From Daejeonella sp. H1SJ63 (GTDB lineage Bacteria; Bacteroidota; Bacteroidia; Sphingobacteriales; Sphingobacteriaceae): DNA of 64,000 nucleotides. This document shows positions 54,804 through 63,332 of the stretch, piece after piece. A program made the position numbers and the translations under genes. The notes beneath the pieces are model-generated. The model did not search any database and was not told where the DNA came from. It saw only the letters and a program-made list of their open reading frames with translations. The DNA lies in assembly GCF_029360775.1 (NCBI RefSeq), contig NZ_JARKMZ010000007.1:1-64000 (forward strand), written 5' to 3'. Numbering within the stretch: position 1 is the stretch's first letter; each line of letters starts with the position of its first letter.

Positions 54804-55202
54804 TTATAAATTATTAACAATTCTAGTTATTCCATTTTTAATAAAGGGTTCGTTGAAATTAATTAGCAATCCAAGTCTGATTCCCGCAACTTTTAAATAC
54901 GTTAGTAATTGCTTAGGATGAACTGGTGCGATCGTTTCAACTGATTTCAATTCAACAATTACTTTGTTTTCAATAATTAAATCTGCCCTAAAACCAATTT
55001 CCATTTTCAACTCGTCCCAAATTATCGGAATACTTTGTTGTCTTTCAACATTTAATCCCTGTTTACGTAACTCATAATACATTATTTCTTCATAAACCGA
55101 TTCGAGCAAACCTGGCCCAAGTTTATAATGAACATGGTAAGCCGTGTTTACAATTATTGATGATATTTCGTTTTCTGTCATTCACTTAGCGTCTTGGCGA
55201 GA
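54776..55202. mobile_element. Candidate GxxExxY inverted-repeat unit
   Basis: A 427-base unit consists of the GxxExxY gene and inverted ends: TCTCGCAAAGACGCTAAG at 54776-54793 and its complement with one mismatch at 55185-55202. The gene fills the unit almost completely, with its stop three bases from the left repeat and its start four bases from the right. No target-site duplication is evident. It sits between two genes that otherwise belong to one utilisation operon. There is no transposase, so any movement would depend on another enzyme or on the encoded nuclease-like protein. Confidence 0.5.
54804..55181 (-). CDS. GxxExxY family protein (PD-(D/E)XK-like)
   Basis: A 125-residue protein. 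The family signature G-L-L-E-S-V-Y stands at the end of a first helix (LGPGLLESVYEEIMYYEL), and a nuclease-like core follows: GFRADLIIENKVIVELKSV, giving D, then E-x-K, then a helix with HPKQLLTYLKVAG. The D-ExK pattern matches the PD-(D/E)XK nuclease fold. Such proteins are small, often multi-copy, and of unknown role. The gene is bounded tightly by inverted repeats and interrupts the otherwise co-directional series of sugar genes, suggesting a passenger or selfish origin. Confidence 0.9.
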   Translation of the reverse strand: MTENEISSIIVNTAYHVHYKLGPGLLESVYEEIMYYELRKQGLNVERQQSIPIIWDELKMEIGFRADLIIENKVIVELKSVETIAPVHPKQLLTYLKVAGIRLGLLINFNEPFIKNGITRIVNNL

Positions 55203-55208
55203 CAAACC

Positions 55209-56516
55209 TTACAAAACTTTAGTCACACCCGGTATTGCGGGTGGTGGAACCGGCCATTTTAAATCCCAGCTATACTGATAAAAATCGGGGCCCAGAACCT
55301 GATTGGAATTCATTGCCTGTTCCCATGTTATATTCTGACCACTGTAAGCTGCCATCCTGGCCATAATTCCCAGCATGGTACTATTAGCCATCATCTCTCC
55401 ATCATTCATAGGCTTTCCGGCTCTGATTGATTCAAAAAGTTCATTATGCTGTACCTGATACATATCTTTCTTTTCGCCCTGATACTCCCAGTTATTTTTA
55501 CCGCTGATTTTGTGAACGTTACCCTGATAAAAGGCCGTACCTTCAGAGCCTATGATTTCAACAGAATTTTTGGAAGCACATCCATCCTGCTGACGGCAGA
55601 AATTATATCCCTTGATACCGCCGGCAAAGTCAAACTCCAAGGCAAAATGATCGTAAATATTACCGAACTTCTCTTCAACTCTGGATTGTCTTCCTCCGGT
55701 GCCAAAAGCTTTCAAAGGCATCTGGCTGCCTATAGCCCAGGTCATCATATCCAGATTATGGACAACCATTTCAACGATAAAATCGCCCGAAAGCCAATCG
55801 TAATAGTACCAGTTACGCATCTGATATTCCATCTCTGTCCATTCCGGTTTACGCTCGAAATACCAGAGTCCTCCACCATTTCTTGTAGAATTAACCATTT
55901 TCACATCCCCAATCTCACCATTCTGAACCCGGCCAAACAACTCACGTTTCGGTTGGTCATAGCGGAAAGTGAATCCTGAAACCAGCGACAAACCTTTCTC
56001 TTTGGCCTTCTTTGCAGCTGCCAGAACTTTTCTTACTCCCGGAGCATCAACCGCAACCGGTTTTTCACAGAATATATGTTTACCGGCATTCACGGCAGCT
56101 GTTAACTGCTCCGGACGAAATGCAGGCGGGGTGGTCAGTAAAACCACATCAACCCCTGAGTCAATCAAACGCTGGTAAGCATCAAAACCAACAAATCTGT
56201 TTTCGCTGGGAACCTTTACTTTATCCGGATGTGCTTTAAGCAAAATATCATAAGATGAATCCAGGCGATCCTGAAAAACATCAGCCATTGCTGTAAGAAT
56301 AACGTTCGGATCTGCTTTTAAAGCCTGACTGGCGGCACCGGTACCTCTTCCTCCACATCCGATTAAACCTACTTTCAATGTGTTTTTACTTCGGGCAAAT
56401 GTGGGATTTTGAAATCCCACATTTAACCCAATTGTACTTCCAAGTACTACAGCGCCGGTTGATTTCAAAAATGATCTACGGTTTGTAGCCCAGTATCCAG
56501 GCATATTTTCTTTCAT
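55209..56516 (-). CDS. Exported Gfo/Idh/MocA-family oxidoreductase
   Basis: An NAD(P)-type sugar oxidoreductase of 435 residues. The twin-arginine signal is NRRSFLKSTGAVVLG. The Rossmann loop is VGLIGCGGRGTGA, and the conserved CEKPVAVD stands at the domain junction. The substrate domain has WYYYDWLSGDFIVEMVVHNLDMM, with the catalytic histidine in that block. Tat export with cofactor is common for this family in Bacteroidota. It may oxidise C3 of a glycoside, giving the substrate for the DUF1080 protein. A 28-base perfect palindrome lies in frame within the region coding for the end of the signal peptide. It follows SusD by 13 bases. Confidence 0.9.
   Translation of the reverse strand: MKENMPGYWATNRRSFLKSTGAVVLGSTIGLNVGFQNPTFARSKNTLKVGLIGCGGRGTGAASQALKADPNVILTAMADVFQDRLDSSYDILLKAHPDKVKVPSENRFVGFDAYQRLIDSGVDVVLLTTPPAFRPEQLTAAVNAGKHIFCEKPVAVDAPGVRKVLAAAKKAKEKGLSLVSGFTFRYDQPKRELFGRVQNGEIGDVKMVNSTRNGGGLWYFERKPEWTEMEYQMRNWYYYDWLSGDFIVEMVVHNLDMMTWAIGSQMPLKAFGTGGRQSRVEEKFGNIYDHFALEFDFAGGIKGYNFCRQQDGCASKNSVEIIGSEGTAFYQGNVHKISGKNNWEYQGEKKDMYQVQHNELFESIRAGKPMNDGEMMANSTMLGIMARMAAYSGQNITWEQAMNSNQVLGPDFYQYSWDLKWPVPPPAIPGVTKVL
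56397..56424. repeat. In-frame 28-base palindrome within the Gfo/Idh gene
   Basis: AAATGTGGGATTT and AAATCCCACATTT, separated by two bases, form a 13-base perfect stem inside the coding sequence. They encode the residues NVGFQNPTF just after the Tat hydrophobic region, which is cut off on export. A perfect palindrome is not demanded by the protein sequence, so an inserted palindromic repeat tolerated at a dispensable site is likely. Confidence 0.6.
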
Positions 56517-56529
56517 GACTATTGATAAT

Positions 56530-58074
56530 TTAATAATTTGGATTTTGAGTTATTTTGTCATTAATTTCCATTTCTACTTGGGGAATAGGCCATAGATAGT
56601 CCCTGTCAGCTCTAAATTTTCTTACAAAGCCATTATTCCAAATTATCCAATTCGTGCTACCCTGAGCCTGGTAATACATTCCTTGTACCAGCCCAGCTTT
56701 TTCATCACCAATTTTCCACCGGTTCATATCAAATAGACGCAACCCTTCAAACGCCAGTTCCACGGCACGTTCATTTCTGACTATTTGCCTTAATTCAGAT
56801 TGAGTCTTACCCGTAGTAATGGGAGGCATTTCAACACTAGGTCGTCCACGAACATCATTTATTGCCTTGTATACTGATTGGTCAAGCTCATTCAATTCAA
56901 TTTTTGCTTCAGCGTACATTAAAAGTACGTCAGCATATCGTATAAGAATCATATTAATGGCTCCAATTCCCGGATTACCCTTATCCAAGTCATAGTCAAT
57001 CCATTTTTTAAGATTATAGCCATGATCAGTAGCCCATTCATTAGCACTTACCCTATCAGTCGTTTTACTATCCGGCCAGGAGTTATATACACTGTTACCG
57101 ATGGGCTCTCCGGTGTAATAAGCAGTAAAGTTCCATCGAGGATCAATGTTCTCATAAGGATTATTTGGATTTACCGTCCCCTTGTATTCATATTTTTTAA
57201 ACAAATTATGAATTGGTTCTACAACAGAACTTCCACCTATGGTAGCCGCAGAGTAAGCAAAAGCATTATATGTATTACCACCTACTGTGTATTGCCTGTC
57301 AAAAATTACTTCTTTAGAATTTTCACCGGCATACTGAAACAGCTTACCATAATTCGGATACAACTCATATACTCCTAAATTCATCACCGCTTGTGCAGCA
57401 TCGCGCGCTACCCCAAACCGACCATTACGGAGAGCTATTCTTGCTTTTAATGCTAATGCTGCTCCATGGGTTACCCTTCCGACATCAGCACTGCTATAAC
57501 TTTTGGGAAGAGCATTGGAAGTAATAATAAGGTCTAATTCACTAATTACAAAATCAACCACTTTGACTTTAGCATCACGACCTCTATGGTCATTGATTTC
57601 TAATGGTTCCAATATTAATGGGACATCACCCCACAAACTGGATAGTTGTGTGTAATAAAAAGCGCGCAGAAATCTGGCTTCGGCTTTCAATCTTGCCAGC
57701 ACTTTAGCATCACCAAGTTTAATGCGATCAATATTGGTAATCACATCATTTGCTTTTCGAACACCTCTATAATATCGATTCCACTGAGATGTTATCGCAT
57801 CATTTACCGGGTCTATTGTACCCGCACCTACATCATGGAATGTTCCGGGACCTGATGAAGCTCGAAATCCTATATCTGTAACTGCGTCTAACTCTTGAAC
57901 CATCTGTGGGCCATCTAATTCACTGTAAACAGCGTTTACCGCCAATAGTGCATCTCTTTCCTGTTGCCAATAAATCGTTTGAGAGGCTTCGCCAGGAGAG
58001 ATTAAATTCAAATCATCCTCGCACCCCCAAAAAACGAAAATACATAGCAATATACTTATATTAACTTTTTTCAT
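56530..58074 (-). CDS. SusD/RagB-family glycan-binding lipoprotein
   Basis: The lid-like outer-membrane lipoprotein that captures substrate for the SusC channel. The lipobox ends at C18 (VFWGC), followed by TPR-like helices and the closing RagB region (RNERAVELAFEGLRLFDMNRW, DYLWPIPQVEMEINDKITQNPNY), as expected. At 514 residues it is of normal size. It begins 30 bases after the SusC stop, forming the standard pair. The ligand is unknown; the neighbouring enzymes suggest a sugar or amino sugar. Confidence 0.95.
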   Translation of the reverse strand: MKKVNISILLCIFVFWGCEDDLNLISPGEASQTIYWQQERDALLAVNAVYSELDGPQMVQELDAVTDIGFRASSGPGTFHDVGAGTIDPVNDAITSQWNRYYRGVRKANDVITNIDRIKLGDAKVLARLKAEARFLRAFYYTQLSSLWGDVPLILEPLEINDHRGRDAKVKVVDFVISELDLIITSNALPKSYSSADVGRVTHGAALALKARIALRNGRFGVARDAAQAVMNLGVYELYPNYGKLFQYAGENSKEVIFDRQYTVGGNTYNAFAYSAATIGGSSVVEPIHNLFKKYEYKGTVNPNNPYENIDPRWNFTAYYTGEPIGNSVYNSWPDSKTTDRVSANEWATDHGYNLKKWIDYDLDKGNPGIGAINMILIRYADVLLMYAEAKIELNELDQSVYKAINDVRGRPSVEMPPITTGKTQSELRQIVRNERAVELAFEGLRLFDMNRWKIGDEKAGLVQGMYYQAQGSTNWIIWNNGFVRKFRADRDYLWPIPQVEMEINDKITQNPNY

Positions 58075-58104
58075 GATAACTTTCTTGTTTATATATTTTT
58101 AATA

Positions 58105-61100
58105 TTAAAACCTAACATTCACACCTACACTAACTATTTTAGTGTGCGGGGAGAACTGACTCCTTCCTCTGGGAGTTTCAGGATCAAAAAACTTTGTGGG
58201 GGTAAAGGTTAACATATTTTCACCCGATACATGGACACGTAAACTTGCCACCTGCTTCTGAGGGATTGTATATCCAATTTGTAAATTTTTCAACCTGAGA
58301 TATCTTGTATCCTGAAGCCAAAAATCAGACAAATTAAGATTCCAGGTATTACCAGCTGTTACCAGCGGCCAGGATCCAACAGGGTTTCTTACCGGGTGAT
58401 ACGTTTCTCTGGCCATTTCTGCAGAAATAAAATTTTGCCAGTTAGGCCCTTCTATCAGCGCTCCATCCATAGTATGCTCCTGTTGTAAAACACCTTGCCA
58501 GAACATTGCAATGTCGAAACCACGATATGAAGCATTGGATCTGATACCAAATTCATATTTGGGATCTTCATTTGCCATAATATATTGATCACCTGCCGGA
58601 AACATAGACTGGGAGATTACACCATCTCCATTCAAATCTTCATAAATAATATCTCCAATTTTTACCTTAGGATTGAGAGTTGCAGGATATTTTTTCAGAT
58701 CAGCATCTGTGCGGTAAAGACCTGGCGATTTCAAACCCCGTAATGAATTAATAGATTCGCCTTCTGTCCATACAGTGAATTTATCAGGGAAAAATGGACC
58801 AGCTCCTTTCAAATCTTCTATTTTGTTAACCACATTCGAAAAGTTGACACCTACTGAATATTGAAACCCCTTGTCCGTTCTGGGAGCACTACTGTAATTT
58901 ACGGCCACTTCCCAACCTTTATTAGATACTGCTGCCGCATTTTGTAAAGGAGCAGCTACACCTATGGTGCTAGGAATGGGTAAATTAAGTAAAATATCGT
59001 CTGTGTATTTCCAAAAATATTCGGTAACCACCTCAAGTCTATCATTCAGAAACCCCATATCCAGACCTATATTTGTCATGGTTGAGGTTTCCCATGTGAT
59101 GTCCGGGTTTCCGGCGTTTGTAACAGCAGCAGCAGGAACCACAACACCGCCAAATTGATAACTCTGACTGAGGTTGTAATTATTTTGAAACCTATAAAGG
59201 CCAATGTTTTGATTCCCTAATTGTCCCCAGGACCCTCTGAGTTTCAGAGTATTAATTATTTTGCTGTCTTTTAAGAATTTTTCTTCGGAGATGCGCCATC
59301 CTGCAGAAAATGAAGGGAATAGCCCCCATCTATTACCCTCTCTAAATCTAGAAGATCCATCATATCTTATGTTAGCCTGAAATAAATATTTATCGTCAAA
59401 CGAATAATTTATTCTGCCAAAAAAAGAACGAAGTCGCCATTCCTCTATAGAACCGCCAGTAGTCTGATTTTTTACGGCTCCTGCACTTAAATTCCGGAGA
59501 TCATTGCTAAAAAAGTTATCCCTGGATGCAGCTGTCTGTTTAAGATAGTTGCCTATTTCTTCATATCCGGACATTGCCTGAACTTTGTGCTTATCAAAAG
59601 TATCATTATAATTCAGGTATGCCCTTTGGCTTAGTTCCTTTTGATTAAGTTGAGTTTCACGTAAGGTGTTCGTGGCAAACCATCCGCCTACCGGAACCAG
59701 GTTGCCGGTCAAATAATTTCTCATACCAGCAAGCCCGTCGTTGAATACAAATCCGCTGGTCCCTCTTGAATTAATGGAAACATTTCCCTCAAGTGAAAGG
59801 ACTTTGTGAATAGCGTAAGTAAAGCCCACCTGACCAATAATATCATCACTAACACTACTGGTCTCACCCAGACTTACCATTGCACGTGGATTCCATTGAC
59901 CACTTACCAAGTCATACGTTCCATCAGGATATTCACTTACAATACTCCTATTTGTGTGCAGAAGACCCTGGACTATTTGTTGACCTGTAAATCCAGGTCC
60001 ACTGAAATCTCTATTTCTGTACATTAGATTCGTATTGAGAGTTAGTTTTTTAGATACGTACAGGTCAGAATTAAGACGTAAACTTATCTGTTTATTATTA
60101 AAATTCTGGAGAATACCATCCGAATCAAAATAGTCTGCTGAAGCAAACATTTTCCCATTCGCTCCACCACTTGATATGGTGACGGAATGACGCTGATCGG
60201 GAGCATTGTAATTAAATATTCCATCTTCCCAATTGGCGAAAGGAAATTCTAAAGGATTGGTGCCAGCCGCAACATTTTCAATATACTTCTCGCTAAATGC
60301 AGGAGCACCACCAGCATTTACCTGTGCTTCATTTTCCAGTCTCAACCAGCTGACAGGATCGGCTTTTTCAGGAAAAATAGTTTGATTCTTCCACCCTATA
60401 TTATTGTTATAAGATACCGAAATGCCACTTTCGGCACCCCGCTTGGTTTTAATTAGAATAACACCGTTTGCTGCCCGCGAACCATAAATTGCAGCGGACG
60501 CAGCGTCCTTTAAAACGGTAAGTGATTCTATGTTACTGGGTTCAACAGTTGAAAGTGACTGCTCAATGCCATCCACTAAAACTAATGGGTTGGAATTGCC
60601 CAAGGTACCAACTCCCCGAATTCGTACCCCAACGTTTTCTCGTCCGGGTTCTCCTCCTCCATTTAGAATAGTTAATCCCGGACTCATCCCTTGCAATGCC
60701 AATGCAGTATTCGTAGCAGGACGTTTTGCAAGAACCGCACCTGATACTGTACTAATAGCACCCGTGAGATCGGCTTTCTTCTGCGTACCATACCCTACCA
60801 CCACCACTTCAGTCAATGCCGTTGATTCTGCTTCAAGTTTTACGTTGATAGTACTACGTCCATTAATGGGAACTTCCTGTGTGGTAAACCCGACGTAAGT
60901 AAAGACAAGAATGCTGTTGTTATCTGCAACATTGATGGTGTACCTTCCATCCAGATCAGTGGTAGCTCCAATTGTGGTTCCTTTAAGTTTAACGCTTACC
61001 CCGGGAAGTGTTTCACCTTTGGCATCGGTAACGGTACCGCTAACTTTGATGTCTCTAACTTCGCCATTTTGGGGAGAAATAACCACCAATCCATTTTCCA

Positions 61101-61440
61101 GAACACGAAATCCAAGTTTTGTATCCTTTAAGATCATACCCAGAACATCCATTACCGGTGTGTCTTTAACTGACAAGGTAATTGATCTGTCTGCAGGCAG
61201 ATTTTGTTCGCTGTATAACAAGCGAATATTACCTTTTTGCTCAATAATAGAAAGGACCCGCTTAAATTTCACGTTTTGGAAATCCAGATCAACTTTTAAG
61301 TTCTGTGAATAACTGCTCGCTGATACCTTCAAGACAAGCAGGAAAGTAAGAGTGATTGTCCAGTTTAGCATTAATAAGAGTTTTTTTTTTGTAGAATCAG
61401 GTAACAGAACTGTTTTGCATAATAGTTCTCGTTTTTTCAT
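58105..61440 (-). CDS. SusC-type TonB-dependent receptor with STN domain
   Basis: A 1111-residue outer-membrane importer. After the signal peptide come an N-terminal STN domain (about 48-105; VDLDFQNVKFKRVLSIIEQKGNIRLLY), a carboxypeptidase-regulatory-like domain (about 130-215, with the GVSVKLKGTTIGATTDLDG signature), the plug (about 225-330; VVVGYGTQKKADLTGAIS and AAIYGSRAANGVILIKTKRG) and the barrel ending in VNVRF. The STN domain is what talks to a FecR-type anti-sigma factor, and fecR and sigma genes lie just upstream. Uptake of the ligand should thereby induce the locus. Long substrate channel with SusD partner downstream. Confidence 0.96.
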   Translation of the reverse strand: MKKRELLCKTVLLPDSTKKKLLLMLNWTITLTFLLVLKVSASSYSQNLKVDLDFQNVKFKRVLSIIEQKGNIRLLYSEQNLPADRSITLSVKDTPVMDVLGMILKDTKLGFRVLENGLVVISPQNGEVRDIKVSGTVTDAKGETLPGVSVKLKGTTIGATTDLDGRYTINVADNNSILVFTYVGFTTQEVPINGRSTINVKLEAESTALTEVVVVGYGTQKKADLTGAISTVSGAVLAKRPATNTALALQGMSPGLTILNGGGEPGRENVGVRIRGVGTLGNSNPLVLVDGIEQSLSTVEPSNIESLTVLKDAASAAIYGSRAANGVILIKTKRGAESGISVSYNNNIGWKNQTIFPEKADPVSWLRLENEAQVNAGGAPAFSEKYIENVAAGTNPLEFPFANWEDGIFNYNAPDQRHSVTISSGGANGKMFASADYFDSDGILQNFNNKQISLRLNSDLYVSKKLTLNTNLMYRNRDFSGPGFTGQQIVQGLLHTNRSIVSEYPDGTYDLVSGQWNPRAMVSLGETSSVSDDIIGQVGFTYAIHKVLSLEGNVSINSRGTSGFVFNDGLAGMRNYLTGNLVPVGGWFATNTLRETQLNQKELSQRAYLNYNDTFDKHKVQAMSGYEEIGNYLKQTAASRDNFFSNDLRNLSAGAVKNQTTGGSIEEWRLRSFFGRINYSFDDKYLFQANIRYDGSSRFREGNRWGLFPSFSAGWRISEEKFLKDSKIINTLKLRGSWGQLGNQNIGLYRFQNNYNLSQSYQFGGVVVPAAAVTNAGNPDITWETSTMTNIGLDMGFLNDRLEVVTEYFWKYTDDILLNLPIPSTIGVAAPLQNAAAVSNKGWEVAVNYSSAPRTDKGFQYSVGVNFSNVVNKIEDLKGAGPFFPDKFTVWTEGESINSLRGLKSPGLYRTDADLKKYPATLNPKVKIGDIIYEDLNGDGVISQSMFPAGDQYIMANEDPKYEFGIRSNASYRGFDIAMFWQGVLQQEHTMDGALIEGPNWQNFISAEMARETYHPVRNPVGSWPLVTAGNTWNLNLSDFWLQDTRYLRLKNLQIGYTIPQKQVASLRVHVSGENMLTFTPTKFFDPETPRGRSQFSPHTKIVSVGVNVRF

Positions 61441-61504
61441 ACTTTTGTGAATTACAAGGTTAATAATCTGATTATGTAGTTTGCGCTACGATTGGAAAAT
61501 TAAG

Positions 61505-61530
61505 GCAGGGAATGTTGGCGCATTTCCTGC
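61505..61530 (-). terminator. Hairpin between fecR and susC genes
   Basis: GCAGGGAATG (61505-61514) pairs with CATTTCCTGC (61521-61530) with one mismatch and a six-base loop. On the minus strand it is followed by an AT-rich tract, and on the plus strand by TTTTTT. It lies nine bases after the fecR stop and would end the sigma/fecR transcript or attenuate read-through into susC. Confidence 0.5.
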
Positions 61531-61538
61531 TTTTTTGT

Positions 61539-62597
61539 TTAGTAGATTCTTATTTCATTTTCTTTCTGTTCATAGTTAAAGGATTTGATTAATTGCATGG
61601 CCTCTAAAGCCTGTAAAATATTTTCATCTACAAAGACCCCGGTAAAACGAAAAGATCTGATCAAAGGATCATTCAGCACTATTTTAACATTATACCAGCG
61701 TTCAAGCCTCGGGATCAGGTCTTCCATCGTTTCATTCTGAAACACAAACTTGTTCTCTGTCCAGGATATTTCCTCAATGTATTCCTCATTACCCAATTTT
61801 AAAGGAGAAATATTGTCGATCATCAAAACCGAGCTATGATTCACATCTACTTTCTTTGAATCATCTTTGACCAATGCAAGCTTTTCTGAAGGCTTAAGAA
61901 TAAATTTTTGTTCAGTACGTCCGTTAATGGTCAGCTCAATTGAGCCCTGCATTAAAGTAGTTTCAGATTCCTTATCGCCGGGATAGTCTCTAACGTTAAA
62001 CTCTGTACCCAGAACCTTAATCGCAACTTCATTGGTCTTAACTATAAAAGGGCGCTTCTTATCATGAGCCACCTTAAAGAATGCCTCACCGGTCAGCACA
62101 ACATTTCGCTGCTCCTGGCTTTGCATATCAAGGTCGTATGAAAGTTTACTGTCACTGTTAAGGCGAACCAGAGTTCCATCAGGTAATTTTACTTCCTTGC
62201 GAATACCCTTTCCTGCAATGATGTCTACTCTTACGTCTTTTTGTTTAAACTGGCGAAAATTAAAGAAGTAAAGCGATGCAGATATCAATATGCAGATTAG
62301 CATAGCATAAGCTATAATGGGTTTTTTAAGGATAGAAAATAAAGACCGCTCCTCCCTTACCTCAACAAACTCAAGCTCCGTTTTATATTTCAGCTTATGC
62401 TTCTCAAAAGCTTGCTGCACATCTTCACTTTCATCTCTTTTTCCCAAATCCCATACCTGATCAAGCAAAGCCTCATAGTAAACCGCATCGGGATATTTAG
62501 ACAATAAATAAGAAAGTTCCCCCAGTTCTTCCGGAGTAGCTTCCCCGGCAATTTTGCGGGTTAACAATTCAACTATGCGCTTTTCGTGCATGACCAT
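61539..62597 (-). CDS. FecR-family anti-sigma factor
   Basis: A 352-residue inner-membrane regulator. The N-terminal cytosolic anti-sigma region (1-85) is followed by a membrane helix (PIIAYAMLICILISASLYFF, about 90-112) and the periplasmic FecR domain with VDIIAGKGIRKEVKLPDGTLVRLNSDSKLSYD and a conserved C-terminal secretin-like part. It should hold the ECF sigma factor encoded upstream inactive until the STN domain of SusC signals. It is 86 bases downstream of the sigma gene. Confidence 0.93.
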   Translation of the reverse strand: MVMHEKRIVELLTRKIAGEATPEELGELSYLLSKYPDAVYYEALLDQVWDLGKRDESEDVQQAFEKHKLKYKTELEFVEVREERSLFSILKKPIIAYAMLICILISASLYFFNFRQFKQKDVRVDIIAGKGIRKEVKLPDGTLVRLNSDSKLSYDLDMQSQEQRNVVLTGEAFFKVAHDKKRPFIVKTNEVAIKVLGTEFNVRDYPGDKESETTLMQGSIELTINGRTEQKFILKPSEKLALVKDDSKKVDVNHSSVLMIDNISPLKLGNEEYIEEISWTENKFVFQNETMEDLIPRLERWYNVKIVLNDPLIRSFRFTGVFVDENILQALEAMQLIKSFNYEQKENEIRIY

Positions 62598-62683
62598 TCA
62601 GACTCTTTATTGTGGTTTTATTTGAAGGACAACGAAAAAAGAAAAACTCCCTAGTCTGATTGAAAATATTTTCCGGAAGGGAA

Positions 62684-63256
62684 TTATTTAATTTGAAACT
62701 CTGCCTTAAAAATGAGTGCAAGTTTCTGCGTGGCTGCTACCAGATGGGCATCAACAGTTTTAACTGATATGGAAAGTACTTCTGCTATTTCTTTATAACT
62801 CAGATTATTTTCCTTGGCAAGCTTGAACACCAGCTGGCACTTAGGAGGCAAGCTCTGAATTGCACGTTCAAGTCTCTGTTTTAACTCGTTGTCAATAATG
62901 ATTTGCTCAGGACTCGAGCTGTCGAAGAAAAAATTTATATCCACATCGTCAATAGATGCAGTTTTATTCTTTGAATTTTTACGAAGTATGTTTAAAGATA
63001 AGTTCTTGGCAATAACAAGTGCATAGACATGTATGTTATTGATCTGCGGCAATGAATCCCTTTGCTTCCAGAGTGTGATCATGACATCTTCAGCCACCTC
63101 TTCTGCCTCTTCATTAGATTTAAGTATGCAAAATGAAAACTTTTTAGAAGGAAGGTACAGTAAATTAAACAGCTCACGATAAGCCTGTTCACAGCCTGAC
63201 AATGCCAAACGGCTTACTATTTCAGGAAGCTGATTAAACTGATTTTTCACAAGCAT
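62684..63256 (-). CDS. ECF RNA polymerase sigma factor, Bacteroidota type
   Basis: A 190-residue sigma-70 factor with region 2 (about 25-95; LKSNEEAEEVAEDVMITLWKQRDSLPQ) and region 4 (about 130-185; LPPKCQLVFKLAKENNLSYKEIAEVLSISVKTVDAHL, a clear helix-turn-helix). It is the regulatory head of the utilisation locus and is expected to transcribe susC and downstream genes. No autoregulatory promoter could be read. Confidence 0.94.
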   Translation of the reverse strand: MLVKNQFNQLPEIVSRLALSGCEQAYRELFNLLYLPSKKFSFCILKSNEEAEEVAEDVMITLWKQRDSLPQINNIHVYALVIAKNLSLNILRKNSKNKTASIDDVDINFFFDSSSPEQIIIDNELKQRLERAIQSLPPKCQLVFKLAKENNLSYKEIAEVLSISVKTVDAHLVAATQKLALIFKAEFQIK

Positions 63257-63332
63257 TAAAGTTCTCCTAACCTAAGGTAACAGAAATTTAACAAATGCAA
63301 AAAATAATTCACTACAGGATAATTTCTGAAAA

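Noticed and set aside
54703-55208. Target-site duplication around the GxxExxY unit
   Set aside because: Flanks share only a loose ACAAA and ACCT similarity at different distances from the ends; no clean direct repeat could be shown.
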